Shown here piece by piece: positions 41,989 through 50,323 of a stretch of DNA of 60,106 nucleotides; position 1 is the first letter of the stretch, and each line of letters opens with the position of its first letter. A program made the translations under genes and the position numbers. Source of the DNA: CALCLY01 sp900552775 (GTDB lineage Bacteria; Bacillota; Clostridia; UMGS1883; UMGS1540); NCBI GenBank assembly GCA_937966555.1, contig CALCLY010000008.1, positions 1 to 60,106 on the forward strand. Direction: 5' to 3'. The notes under the pieces were generated by a model that saw nothing but the letters and a program-made list of their open reading frames with translations, made no database searches and was not told the DNA's origin.

Positions 41989-43350
41989 TTAATTCACAAA
42001 AGACCTCTTTACAAGTTCTCTTGCATCATCAAGGTTTTTGCATTCACCCGAATATATAAGCTGGGAAATAAGATTTCCGGTTGCGGTTGCCTCGGTAGGC
42101 CCCGCGGCAACTTTTTTCCCCGTATACTTTTCCGTCAGCGCATTAAGATATTTATCTTTGGAACCGCCGCCCACTATCCGAATAGTTTCTATTTTCTTTC
42201 CGGAAAGTTTTTCTATCTCTTCTGTAGCATTTTTATAAGATTCCGCCAGTGAGTGATAAACAATATGCAATATTTTATCAAGCGAAAGCGCGGGATCGTT
42301 TAAATATTTTCTTATTGCTTCAACCATACTGTCGGGTGCCAGAAACGCATCATCATTTACGTCTATTCTGCGGACGTCCTCCGTATTTTCGGCCATAAAC
42401 ATCATTTCATCATACGATTTTTCTTTATTGATATCGCGGCGTATGCTCTGAAGCAGCCACATGCCAACGTAGTTTTTAAGGAATCTGAAACGGTATTCAA
42501 TGCCGCCCTCATTTGTAAAGTTTGCACGTCTCACATCATCTGTCAAAAAAGCCTTGGGACTTTCAATTCCTATAAGGCTCCATGTGCCGGATGATATGTA
42601 CATATCATTTTCCGAAAGCGGACATCCCGCAACAGCGCTCGCAGTATCATGCGACGGGCAGAAGACTACTTTTGCATCAAAGCCGACCGCCTTTTTTACC
42701 TCATCGGAGAATGAACCCACCTCTGTACACGGCGGCAGCGGAGTTTTAAAAAGTTTTTCGGGATATCCCAAAGACACAAGTATTTCTTTGTCCCAATCCT
42801 TTTCTTCCGCGTTAATCATTCCGCTTGTTGAAGCTATTGTATATTCGTTTTTCATAATGCCCGTAAGCTTATATGAAAGATACTCCGGCATCATAAGAAA
42901 ATGCTCTGCTTTTTCAAGTCTTCCGCTTTCCTTGTCACAGAAAAGCTGATATACGGTATTAAAACGCATTTTCTGCATGCCCGTAAGTTCATAAAGCCTT
43001 TGTGCGCTTATATGCTTTTCAACGTTTTCTACAGCGCCTGAAGTTCTGTCATCCCTGTAGCTGTATACGGGCAGAATTTCTTTTTCGTCTTTATCGAGAA
43101 GAACATAATCAACGCCCCATGTGTCTATTGCAACCGTCTCGGGGATTTTTCCCGCTTCGGCACATTTTTTAAGTCCCGTGACTATTTCCGAAAAAAGCAT
43201 TTCCGTGTCCCACGTAAGTTTTTCACCGTCACGCTTTAAATAATCTCCGAATCTGTGCACCTCAGAAAAAACAAGTTTTCCGTCCGAAACACATCCCAGA
43301 ATATGTCTGCCGCCGGAAGCTCCGAGATCAATGGCAAGATGGTATTTCAT
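41989..43350 (-). CDS. rhaB: Rhamnulokinase
   Basis: 453-residue FGGY-family sugar kinase. It shows the N-terminal LAIDLGASGGRHI, TVAIDTWGVDYVLLD, the FGGY ATP segment ISSGTWSLIG and the C-terminal RIVGGGSKDKYLNALT. It phosphorylates L-rhamnulose. It is the first gene of rhaBAD, and the 160-base gap before it holds nested inverted repeats. Confidence 0.95.
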   Translation of the reverse strand: MKYHLAIDLGASGGRHILGCVSDGKLVFSEVHRFGDYLKRDGEKLTWDTEMLFSEIVTGLKKCAEAGKIPETVAIDTWGVDYVLLDKDEKEILPVYSYRDDRTSGAVENVEKHISAQRLYELTGMQKMRFNTVYQLFCDKESGRLEKAEHFLMMPEYLSYKLTGIMKNEYTIASTSGMINAEEKDWDKEILVSLGYPEKLFKTPLPPCTEVGSFSDEVKKAVGFDAKVVFCPSHDTASAVAGCPLSENDMYISSGTWSLIGIESPKAFLTDDVRRANFTNEGGIEYRFRFLKNYVGMWLLQSIRRDINKEKSYDEMMFMAENTEDVRRIDVNDDAFLAPDSMVEAIRKYLNDPALSLDKILHIVYHSLAESYKNATEEIEKLSGKKIETIRIVGGGSKDKYLNALTEKYTGKKVAAGPTEATATGNLISQLIYSGECKNLDDARELVKRSFVN

Positions 43351-43379
43351 ATCTTAAATCACCGTCCTATTATCATATT

Positions 43380-43454
43380 AAACCACTTTCGCCTCAGGCG
43401 GTCTTTTATCTCAAAAAAGACCGCCGTATTACAACATGTGTTACAAAGTGGTTT
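43380..43454 (-). promoter_or_regulatory. Nested inverted repeats in the rhaB leader
   Basis: An outer 10-base repeat AAACCACTTT/AAAGTGGTTT (43380-43389, 43445-43454) encloses an 11-base repeat GGCGGTCTTTT/AAAAGACCGCC (43397-43407, 43415-43425). No T run follows the inner stem on the minus strand, so an operator or RNA switch is as likely as a terminator. Confidence 0.55.
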
Positions 43455-43511
43455 GCCATAATATATTTTATATCCTTAAGTCAAAAAAATAAAGAACTCC
43501 ATTTGACTCTT

Positions 43512-44477
43512 TTATATGTCCTTATTTGCATTTTTGTATTCACTCGGCGTTTGACCGAAGTTCTGTTTAAAGAGCCTGTGAAAGTAACTTACATTATTAT
43601 ACCCAACGGAAATAGCAATGTCCTCTATAGTCATATTTGTATTTTTGAGGCAAAATACCGCCTGCGAAAGTCTTTTCTGCTGAACAAGTTCTGTGAAAGT
43701 GCTGCCGGTTTTTCTTTTTATGAATCTTGAATACCACGCAAAATCATAGTGTTTCTCCTCTGCCAAATCAGAGAGAGAGGCATTTTTGTAGTTTTCTTCA
43801 ACATATCTTAAAACGTCAAGCACAGCTTCGTCACGCTGTGAACCTACGGTTAGGTTTTCCGTGCAGTTCATCAGATTTAAAAGCAAAAGTCCCATTGTGT
43901 TTTGATTTATCATACGCCTGTTCGGCACATTAAAAAGCAATGCCCATGTCAGATTTTCAAGCAGATTTTGCACCGGAAGCACGTCCGATACCTTAAAATG
44001 CATATATGAAGCATTCTTTCTTTTGCTTTTCATGCAGTCTATCAAAAAATGTCTCAAAGGGGTTTCCTCATCTCCCATCATAAGCATGGGTGTGTTGAAA
44101 AACTCGGGCAAAACAATAAAGTTTATAGCTATATCATTTTCTCCGGCGGGCAGAATTTCCTGAACAGCTCCCTGTCCCAAAAGCAGCAGTTCACCTTCCG
44201 AGAGCGTCAGCGAAGCTCCGTTTATAACATGCTCAGTCTTGCCGCTGCACATATAAACCATTTCTATATAGTCATGCGTGTGCTCCGGAAAGGCAACAAA
44301 ACGCGGATGCTGTGTCACTGTTATAAGCTTGCCGCGGTCCATAAGCTTGCTGTTTTTTACCGTGTTTTCTCCGCAATCCATGTATCTCGCCGTATCAACA
44401 TCACATTTTTTCTCAAGATAACGGCGTTCCTCCGAACTGAGTGGAAGAAGCCTTCTCATAATTTCTTTTTTCAGCAT
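43512..44477 (-). CDS. AraC-family regulator of the rhamnose operon
   Basis: 321 residues: an N-terminal cupin sensing domain (FPEHTHDYIEMVYMCSG) and a C-terminal pair of AraC helix-turn-helix motifs (MTIEDIAISVGYNNVSYFHR, FKQNFGQTPSEYKN). It lies upstream of rhaB in the same direction and probably activates rhaBAD in response to rhamnose, like RhaR/RhaS. The ATG at 44477 follows GGAG; a longer N-terminus reaching 44513 is rejected. A hairpin sits in its leader. Confidence 0.88.
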   Translation of the reverse strand: MLKKEIMRRLLPLSSEERRYLEKKCDVDTARYMDCGENTVKNSKLMDRGKLITVTQHPRFVAFPEHTHDYIEMVYMCSGKTEHVINGASLTLSEGELLLLGQGAVQEILPAGENDIAINFIVLPEFFNTPMLMMGDEETPLRHFLIDCMKSKRKNASYMHFKVSDVLPVQNLLENLTWALLFNVPNRRMINQNTMGLLLLNLMNCTENLTVGSQRDEAVLDVLRYVEENYKNASLSDLAEEKHYDFAWYSRFIKRKTGSTFTELVQQKRLSQAVFCLKNTNMTIEDIAISVGYNNVSYFHRLFKQNFGQTPSEYKNANKDI

Positions 44478-44499
44478 AAAAATTTCTCCGACTATGAAA

Positions 44500-44535
44500 C
44501 TGAGCTGCAGCAAAAAACATTTTGCCGCAGCTCAG
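44500..44535 (-). promoter_or_regulatory. Hairpin in the leader of the AraC-family gene
   Basis: CTGAGCTGC-A-GCAAAA pairs with TTTTGC-C-GCAGCTCAG just before the ribosome site. It resembles a terminator stem without a long T run, so attenuation or read-through control is possible. Confidence 0.5.
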
Positions 44536-44631
44536 TTATTTATTAAAATCAGCCCTTTGGCAATTCAATTCTCAAATCGTACAGTATTATCCTTGCAACA
44601 AGTTCCGTGCCGCTCCGGCTTTGACTTTGGA

Positions 44632-44706
44632 TTAGAAGCCTGACTCATTAAGTATGGCTTCTATTTTTTCTATCGCTTCGTCTTTTGTGTTGTCCTTTAA
44701 AATTGC
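44632..44706 (-). pseudogene. C-terminal remnant of an unknown protein
   Basis: A 24-codon frame without a start codon encodes the helical segment LKDNTKDEAIEKIEAILNES and ends in a stop at 44632. It looks protein-like but lacks its beginning; a stop lies directly upstream. Confidence 0.3.
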
Positions 44707-44871
44707 TTATTATCACTTATTTGTCAGCATCTCCCCCTATTTCAAATATTTTTATACTTACATTATACATTACAAACAATAAAAAAGCAATGATAAATTA
44801 ATCAATAAGTAATTTTTTGCTGTAGGTTTACAATAGATGTGTTACGGTACGACATATTTTTATACGAGTAA
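44707..44871. other. Gene-free AT-rich stretch
   Basis: No ORF, repeat or promoter is convincing here. It lies between two decayed frames, in the gene-poor scar from 44.5 to 45.2 kb. Confidence 0.5.
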
Positions 44872-45150
44872 ACTCATAACAAAATATATCGGTCAAAAAA
44901 AGAATGCGGAAACTTTCTAAAATGTGTTATAGTTAAGATACCACACAAAACTATCACGAAAGAAGGTTGCCGTAGCGGTCCCAAAGCAGGCACAAGCAGC
45001 GGAAGCACATCCTCAAAACCCACCTCAACCTTGCCGCCTGTCGAAACACCCGCTCCGACATCAACGCCGACTCGGTCACTCCAATATAGAGATGACTTGG
45101 AATTCATATTCCCACCTTTACCCCCCCCCGAGAAGAGGAACGCGCAGTAG
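44872..45150 (+). pseudogene. Decayed lipoprotein-like frame with a nine-C tract
   Basis: An open frame without a start codon contains GPKAGTSSGSTSSKPTSTLP followed by ETPAPTSTPT, a Ser/Thr/Pro linker like those after lipoprotein cysteines. At nine consecutive C (45121-45129) the frame ends soon at 45150; one extra base would instead read on into EERAVEVLNKII to a stop at 45173. It is probably a gene that lost its 5' end. Confidence 0.35.
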
Positions 45151-45204
45151 AAGTGTTAAATAAAATAATATAGAAAAACGTGTAAAAAACGTGTAAGGAA
45201 AAAT

Positions 45205-45232
45205 AAAAACCGCTTGAAATCAAGCGGTTTTT
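45205..45232 (+). terminator. Intrinsic terminator
   Basis: AAAAACCGCTTGA and TCAAGCGGTTTTT form a perfect stem with a two-base loop and T run, after the decayed frame. Confidence 0.75.
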
Positions 45233-45235
45233 GAC

Positions 45236-45270
45236 TTTTGGTGCGAGTGTTCTTACAGGACTTAACGAAA
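45236..45270 (-). other. Possible tRNA 3'-end remnant
   Basis: On the minus strand GTTAAGTCCTGT, a few extra bases and CACTCGCACCA resemble the T-arm and CCA end of a tRNA whose 5' part is missing. Such scars are left by element insertion at tRNA genes. This is tentative. Confidence 0.25.
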
Positions 45271-45293
45271 AATGCAGTAAAATTAAATTTTAA

Positions 45294-45387
45294 GTGCCGA
45301 AGGCACTCTCGCAAAAGGTTGGTAGTGAGCCAAAGGCGTTACGAGTGCGCTTGCAAACGAATAGACGATGCGAACGTGACCTTTTGC
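45294..45387. repeat. Inverted-repeat element beside tRNA-Pro
   Basis: GCAAAAGGT (45311-45319) and ACCTTTTGC (45379-45387) bracket a GC-richer core, preceded by the small hairpin GTGCC-GAA-GGCAC (45294-45306). The base composition differs from its surroundings and there is no gene inside. It could be a small non-autonomous repeat. Confidence 0.4.
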
Positions 45388-45395
45388 AAAAAAAA

Positions 45396-45425
45396 TCGGA
45401 GCAAGCGATATATAGCTTGCTCCGA
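45396..45425 (-). terminator. Terminator of tRNA-Pro
   Basis: The same 11-base stem TCGGAGCAAGC/GCTTGCTCCGA as at 32442, with a loop two bases longer, followed by a T tract on the minus strand. Confidence 0.88.
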
Positions 45426-45427
45426 CG

Positions 45428-45504
45428 TGGTCGAGGTGACAGGACTTGAACCTGCGGCATCTTGGTCCCAAACCAAGCACTCTACCAAACTGAGCTACAC
45501 CTCG
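45428..45504 (-). tRNA. tRNA-Pro (TGG)
   Basis: 77 bases including CCA. Acceptor CGAGGTG/CACCTCG, anticodon stem CTTGG/CCAAG, anticodon TGG. It is a single-gene unit with its own promoter and terminator. Confidence 0.97.
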
Positions 45505-45520
45505 CAATATCACTTTATAA

Positions 45521-45549
45521 ATTATACCTCAAATAAAGGGCTGTGTCAA
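45521..45549 (-). promoter_or_regulatory. Consensus promoter of tRNA-Pro, overlapping a terminator
   Basis: TTGACA (45544-45549), 17 bases, TATAAT (45521-45526) on the minus strand. The -35 box lies inside the downstream arm of the terminator at 45538-45569. Confidence 0.88.
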
Positions 45550-45569
45550 GATTTTTTTGACACAGCCCC
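45538..45569 (-). terminator. Terminator of the first solute-binding protein gene
   Basis: GGGCTGTGTCAA and TTGACACAGCCC form a perfect 12-base stem with an eight-base loop, followed by TTTATTT on the minus strand. It shares bases with the tRNA-Pro -35 box. Confidence 0.8.
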
Positions 45570-45619
45570 AATGTTTTATGGATATTATGTGTGCAAAGCT
45601 GCACACAGCGCAAGATTAA

Positions 45620-47245
45620 TTATCTCTTTTCGTAACGTTTGTAAGCTTCCTGTCTGAATTTCAAAGCGTCTTCAATGCCGAAGTCTTTCAGCTGCTGAAT
45701 ATATGCGTCAAATTCGTCAAGAGATCTCTCACCTGTTATAAACTTGATTGTCTGTTCCTCAACATATGTGCTGAGATTTGTCTGTATATCGGCGTCTTTA
45801 TCAGATTCTGAATCAAGAACGTAAAGCTGCGGCAGAATATGATCTCTCATATTTGTTTTGCCCCAAGCCTTCTGAGCGTCCTTCTGCTGCTGTGTCTGGT
45901 AGAACTGCTCAATGTATCTTGTGTCTTGAACCATGATGCCGTTATAGCATGCACGTGTGTAAAGACCGAGTGCATTTGTAACGGTAAGTCCGTCCGGATT
46001 GTTCAGAATAAGGTCTGTATACTGAGGATATTTCTCGCCGTCTTTGTCAACCCAGTTGTAGCTTTCACCTTCGATACCGAAGTTGAAGAGGTTGTGACCT
46101 TCTTCTGTGAATCCGTAATCGAGGAAGCGTGCCGCAAGTTCTATATTAGAACACTTTGTATTGATTGCAGTACCGCAGTCCATACGAACAGAAGCGGAAA
46201 TAGACGAATATTCAGCATTTTCACCGGATCTTGTTGAGGGGAACTGTGTTCCTACCAAATCAAATTCGTCTTTGCCGCCGGCCGCTTTAATCCACTGACC
46301 GATACCGGAGCCTGCCCAGCCTGTTACAGCGCCTGCTCTGCCGTTTAATACTTTATTGTCAACAGCCTTTGAATCAACAACAGCAATGTCTTTGTCTATA
46401 AGACCTTTTTTATACCAGTCGTTCATCTTGACAAGGAAATCCTTGTATGCGGGCTGAGCCTGTCCGTAAACAACTTCACCATCGTTGAGGTAGTAATTAT
46501 ATGACAGGTTGAAGCCGGGCATAAACGTCTGCTGCAAATCGTAAAGCGTACCTGTGTAGGGCGCTTCAACACCGTTGTCTTTAAATGTCTGAAGAACTTT
46601 CTCCCATTCGTCAATTGTTGTGGGAGCGGAAAGATTATATTTCTTCAGCCAGTCCGCACGGAGCGTGGGACCGTATGCAACCTGAAGAATACCGTCTTCC
46701 ATCAAGAACGGGAATGCATAGTAAGAACCGGAGTCGGACTTAACCTGCTTATCCCAGTTTTCGTTTTCTTTGAGAACCTTTGTAAGCGCCGGAGCGAATT
46801 TTTCAAAAACTTCGTTAAGTTTTAAAATATAACCTTCGTTTATAGCAACATCAGGTCCGCCGGGGTAGTTGTTCCACCCATAGTTTACAAGATCCGGAAG
46901 CTCATCCGAAGCCAAGAGAAGCTGAAACTGCTCCGTGTCCTGTCCCTCTGTGGGGTGAACATATTCAACGTTAACACCTGTGTTTTCAGCAATTTTCTTG
47001 CCGAGAGGCGTATCTGCAAAATTTTCATATTTATGCGTCCATGCAGCGGACGAACCCATCCAGTATGTAAGCTTGTCATCGCATTTTACAGGATATATAG
47101 CGTCCCCGTTCAATACAACCTCAGAACCGTTGTTAATATCAACGTCTGTGGCTGTGCTGCCGCCTTTTTTGCAGGCGGTGAAAGATGAAGCCGCAACAAG
47201 CATAGCCGTGCCGAGTGCAAGTGTTTTAAGTGCCTTCCTTTTCAT
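45620..47245 (-). CDS. Carbohydrate ABC transporter solute-binding lipoprotein, copy 1
   Basis: 541 residues of the large (LplA/YtcQ-like) family 1 solute-binding proteins for oligosaccharides. The signal peptide ends in the lipobox FTAC (Cys about residue 25). The mature part includes DTPLGKKIAENTGVNVEYVH and LLASDELPDLVNYGWNNYPG. It is virtually identical to the copy at 50324 except for a few residues at both ends. No permease or ATPase gene is near. The ATG at 47245 follows GGAGG, and a promoter at 47393 gives it its own transcript of high expected level. Confidence 0.92.
   Translation of the reverse strand: MKRKALKTLALGTAMLVAASSFTACKKGGSTATDVDINNGSEVVLNGDAIYPVKCDDKLTYWMGSSAAWTHKYENFADTPLGKKIAENTGVNVEYVHPTEGQDTEQFQLLLASDELPDLVNYGWNNYPGGPDVAINEGYILKLNEVFEKFAPALTKVLKENENWDKQVKSDSGSYYAFPFLMEDGILQVAYGPTLRADWLKKYNLSAPTTIDEWEKVLQTFKDNGVEAPYTGTLYDLQQTFMPGFNLSYNYYLNDGEVVYGQAQPAYKDFLVKMNDWYKKGLIDKDIAVVDSKAVDNKVLNGRAGAVTGWAGSGIGQWIKAAGGKDEFDLVGTQFPSTRSGENAEYSSISASVRMDCGTAINTKCSNIELAARFLDYGFTEEGHNLFNFGIEGESYNWVDKDGEKYPQYTDLILNNPDGLTVTNALGLYTRACYNGIMVQDTRYIEQFYQTQQQKDAQKAWGKTNMRDHILPQLYVLDSESDKDADIQTNLSTYVEEQTIKFITGERSLDEFDAYIQQLKDFGIEDALKFRQEAYKRYEKR
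45701..47221. repeat. 1.5-kb identical repeat, copy 1
   Basis: This stretch matches 50405-51925 base for base as far as I can read, at a constant offset of 4704. Identity ends abruptly inside the coding sequences, and the flanks are unrelated. Confidence 0.88.
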
Positions 47246-47392
47246 ATAATACCTCCGAATTATAATAATTTTGCATATTAACGTGTCTCGTCTGCGCATA
47301 AACAAGGCACCTCGGCAGACAAAGCTTACATATACCGCAAACGCAAATTATCTATAATCATTACAGTATACGCACATAATATGTTTAAAATT

Positions 47393-47421
47393 ACTATATC
47401 AGAAAATCAGCAATTAGTCAA
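47393..47421 (-). promoter_or_regulatory. Promoter of the first solute-binding protein gene
   Basis: TTGACT (47416-47421), 17 bases, TATAGT (47393-47398) on the minus strand, giving a leader of about 140 bases. Confidence 0.75.
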
Positions 47422-47446
47422 TAGTTTTTTCCAAAAAGTCGGATAT

Positions 47447-48187
47447 TTAATTTTTTTGTACAATTTCACCAAGCACCCTTGCATCGCGGATAAGATTGTA
47501 CGGGTCTCCGTCTTTTACAAATTCTATGAGAAGTTTAAAGTCTTCTTCTCTTATGGAGTCATAGTATTTAACAAGGTTTCCCCTGATTTCCGAAAGCATT
47601 CCGTATCCGTTTTCCGGAGTATAGTTCTGAATATGCAGCATGCCGCAGGAATATGGCTTAACTACGCCAAATTCCGCTATATTTTCCTCAGCACTTTTTT
47701 CACCGGCAGGCTGCCAGTAAAGCCCTGCTCCGGTATCCTCCGCAAGACGCGCCGCCCCCTCTGCGGTATCGGTAAGTGTTCCGTGGTGATATTCAAAACC
47801 TATCTTTATTCCGAGTCTTGCCGCTTCTTTGACCATAAATTGTGTATTTTCCACAATTAATGCATAATCTTCATCGCTTGTGTGCGCACTTCCCGTGTTG
47901 CCCGCCCATACGCGTATAACACCCGCGCCGAGCATATCCGCCGTTTTTACCGTGTCTATACACTCGTCACGGTCCTTCATCTCGCAATACGAACCGAGAG
48001 AAAAAATCTCCAGCCCGAATTTCTCGGAAGCCTTCTTTATTTTGTCTGCATGGGTGCGGCTCAAAAGCGGCATGTGTAAATCCGAAACGCCCCATTCAAT
48101 ACCATTAAGACCTGCTTTTGCAGCATATTCGGCAACAATCTCGGGTTTAAACTTTCCGAGTGTCAGCGACGTCATTCCAAGTTTCAT
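47447..48187 (-). CDS. Sugar phosphate isomerase/epimerase (TIM barrel)
   Basis: 246 residues of the xylose-isomerase-like family: GMTSLTLGKFKPEIVAEYA, AGLNGIEWG, then KIGFEYHHGTLTDTAEG with the metal-binding Glu and His, and the C-terminal KLLIEFVKDGDPYNLIRDA. It could isomerise, epimerise or cleave a sugar or keto-sugar. AGGAGG precedes the ATG. It follows the Gfo/Idh gene by 11 bases in the same operon, a common pairing in glycoside breakdown. Confidence 0.85.
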   Translation of the reverse strand: MKLGMTSLTLGKFKPEIVAEYAAKAGLNGIEWGVSDLHMPLLSRTHADKIKKASEKFGLEIFSLGSYCEMKDRDECIDTVKTADMLGAGVIRVWAGNTGSAHTSDEDYALIVENTQFMVKEAARLGIKIGFEYHHGTLTDTAEGAARLAEDTGAGLYWQPAGEKSAEENIAEFGVVKPYSCGMLHIQNYTPENGYGMLSEIRGNLVKYYDSIREEDFKLLIEFVKDGDPYNLIRDARVLGEIVQKN

Positions 48188-48198
48188 AGACTACCTCC

Positions 48199-49143
48199 TT
48201 AGTTTTCGCCGTAAACCTTTTTAATTGTCTCAATTACCCTTGTCCCGAACTCCGGAGTGGGAATTGTGCTTTCTTTACCTTCAATATATCTTACAAACTG
48301 GTGCAGCTGCTTTACAAACGGAGGGTACTCCTCTGTGAATTCATAAGGCTCAAACTTTCCATTTGTCGCGATTTCTATATTGTTTGAGTTATATACCCTG
48401 ACTGCTCCGTCGCGGAAATAATATGTTGTTTCGTTAACTTCAAAGTCGCTGTACGCCGAATATGTCATAACAGATGAAATGCCGTTTTCAAACTCAAGAT
48501 AAACCTGTGCATGACCCTCAACATCATACCCGTCAAGAAGGTTGCCGCAGTTGGCGTGAAGGCTTGTGATTTTTGTATCTCCCATAAGAGTGAACAGCTT
48601 ATCGAGACCGTGCGCTCCGTAGTTCATCATAATTCCGCCGCCTGCAAGCTTCTTGTCTAAAAACCAGCGCGGACGTGATTCGCTGAAATAATTCGTATTT
48701 CTTCTCTCGTTTATCATTGCAAGCTTGCCGAATTTTTCTTCTTTGTACATATTTCTGAGGACTTCGTTTGCGCCGAAAAATCTCTGCACATGTCCTATCG
48801 CAAGCTTTGCGCCGTTTTTATCTGCCGCTTCTTTCATTTTTACACATTCCGAAACCGAGGTTGCCATTGGCTTTTCGCAAAGCACGTGTATTCCTTTTTC
48901 AAGAAAATAGCAGCTTACTTCACAGTGAAGAAAATGCGGAAGGTTTATTATAACCGCGTCTATGCTTTCCTTAATTTCCTTATAATCCGTATAAAAAGGA
49001 ACGCCGTATTCCTTTGCCGCAGACTCGGCTTTTTCCGGATTTACGTCAACAACCGCCGCTATTTCACATTCGTCCGACTGCGAAATCGTGCGCAAATGCG
49101 TGTGACCTATTATTCCTGTACCTATTACTCCTATTTTATACAT
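48199..49143 (-). CDS. Gfo/Idh/MocA family oxidoreductase A
   Basis: 314 residues. The NAD(P) motif is GVIGTGIIGHTHLR, the catalytic lysine lies in LCEKPMA (about residues 90-96), and the C-terminal domain has GGGIMMNYGAHGLDKLF with the usual active-site His. These enzymes oxidise sugar or inositol hydroxyls, often at C3. Its start shares one base with the epimerase stop (TGATG), so it is co-translated. Confidence 0.92.
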   Translation of the reverse strand: MYKIGVIGTGIIGHTHLRTISQSDECEIAAVVDVNPEKAESAAKEYGVPFYTDYKEIKESIDAVIINLPHFLHCEVSCYFLEKGIHVLCEKPMATSVSECVKMKEAADKNGAKLAIGHVQRFFGANEVLRNMYKEEKFGKLAMINERRNTNYFSESRPRWFLDKKLAGGGIMMNYGAHGLDKLFTLMGDTKITSLHANCGNLLDGYDVEGHAQVYLEFENGISSVMTYSAYSDFEVNETTYYFRDGAVRVYNSNNIEIATNGKFEPYEFTEEYPPFVKQLHQFVRYIEGKESTIPTPEFGTRVIETIKKVYGEN

Positions 49144-50162
49144 CAGTACTTACCTCCTCTTTCCTCAAAATGAGTGGGTTTTCCGAGGGCTCTTCCGCCC
49201 GAAAGAATCCATTCCGCCTGCCATTTTATAAGTGTTTTTGCGGAAACCGACGGATATCCGAAAACAGATACGGCGCGGCTTGCGTCGTTTAAGTATGCCA
49301 TGCCGCTCTCTTCTCCCGAAAAAACGGGTTCCTTTCCGAAATATTTTCCGAATTCTTCAGCGGTTTTGCGAACCGACAGTGTCTCGGGGCCGGTTACGTT
49401 CATAATTTCAACATCGCTTGATGCGTGAAGTAACCCGCGAAGTGCAATTTCGTTTGCAGTTCCCTGCCAGATTATATTAAAGCACGGTGTTGTAAGTGAA
49501 ATCGGCGTGCCGTTTAGAACGCTTGAAGCAATATCATACAAAACGCCGTATCTTAAATCCGCCGCAAAATTAAGTCTGTATATAAATACTTTTGTACCGA
49601 ATTTATGCGCCGCATATTCAAATGAACGCTCGCGCGCGAGGCAGCTCTGCGTATATTCGCCTATCGGTCCGGGCTTTGTTTCCTCCGTGCATCCCGCCGT
49701 ATGAAGCGGGACAAGCGGATAAACATTTCCCGAAGAGAAAACAACCATGGAAGCGCCTTTAAATTTTTCTCCCACGTGTGCCGGCAAAACACTATTCATC
49801 GCCCATGTCTGCCATTCATTTCCGTCCGTGCCAAATTTTTTTCCTGCCATATAAATAATGTTTTTAACATCGGGAAGTGCATTAAGCTGCTCCGTATTAA
49901 GAAGGTCGCACTTTATAATTTCAACGCCGTTGTCGCTGAGAAGCTTTGCGGCAATTTCATCCCCGAATCTTGAAACGGCATAAACCTTTTTATCTATACC
50001 TGCTTCTTTTATTGCGTTTTTCGCCAAAACGCACAGCGTCGGACCCATTTTTCCGCCCGCGCCGAGCACCATTATATCTCCTTCTATTTTGGCTATATCC
50101 TCTACAAGCTCCTTTGAGGGAGTTGTGAGCAGCGCGTTAAGTTTTTCTTCTGTCCATGTCAT
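49143..50162 (-). CDS. NAD-dependent epimerase/dehydratase-like protein
   Basis: 339 residues with an extended-SDR layout: VLGAGGKMGPTLC (dinucleotide motif, about residues 32-44), KCDLLN, MVVFSSGNVYPLVPLH (catalytic Ser region) and GEYTQSCLARERSFEYAA. In typical members the tyrosine is followed four places later by lysine (YxxxK); here that place is cysteine, so catalysis may be changed. It lies between two sugar-enzyme genes and copy 2 of the binding protein. AAGGAG precedes the ATG. Confidence 0.85.
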   Translation of the reverse strand: MTWTEEKLNALLTTPSKELVEDIAKIEGDIMVLGAGGKMGPTLCVLAKNAIKEAGIDKKVYAVSRFGDEIAAKLLSDNGVEIIKCDLLNTEQLNALPDVKNIIYMAGKKFGTDGNEWQTWAMNSVLPAHVGEKFKGASMVVFSSGNVYPLVPLHTAGCTEETKPGPIGEYTQSCLARERSFEYAAHKFGTKVFIYRLNFAADLRYGVLYDIASSVLNGTPISLTTPCFNIIWQGTANEIALRGLLHASSDVEIMNVTGPETLSVRKTAEEFGKYFGKEPVFSGEESGMAYLNDASRAVSVFGYPSVSAKTLIKWQAEWILSGGRALGKPTHFEERGGKY

Positions 50163-50240
50163 AAAAACACACTCCTTTTTTTAATTATTGGCGATATTTC
50201 ATTTTTTTAACCGTTTTTGAGTAAAAAAAACAAAAGCCTT

Positions 50241-50269
50241 GGGAAAAAGGGGAAATCCCCCTTTTTCCC
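50241..50269 (-). terminator. Terminator after the second solute-binding protein gene
   Basis: GGGAAAAAGGGG pairs with CCCCTTTTTCCC; further out AAAAGCC and GGCTTTT also pair, and a run of eight T follows on the minus strand. It may only attenuate, leaving the genes downstream expressed at lower level than the binding protein. Confidence 0.75.
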
Positions 50270-50323
50270 GATGGAGAAGAAAGATTATTTGCTTTCAGGC
50301 TTTTGAGTTAAAAAATAAAGTAA

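Noticed and set aside
44874..45107. Minus-strand ORF of 77 codons in the scar region
   Set aside because: It has no ribosome site, and the opposite strand carries the more protein-like Ser/Thr/Pro linker.
45283..45513. Minus-strand ORF containing VAQFGRVLGLGPRCRRF
   Set aside because: This is the usual spurious translation of a tRNA-Pro gene.
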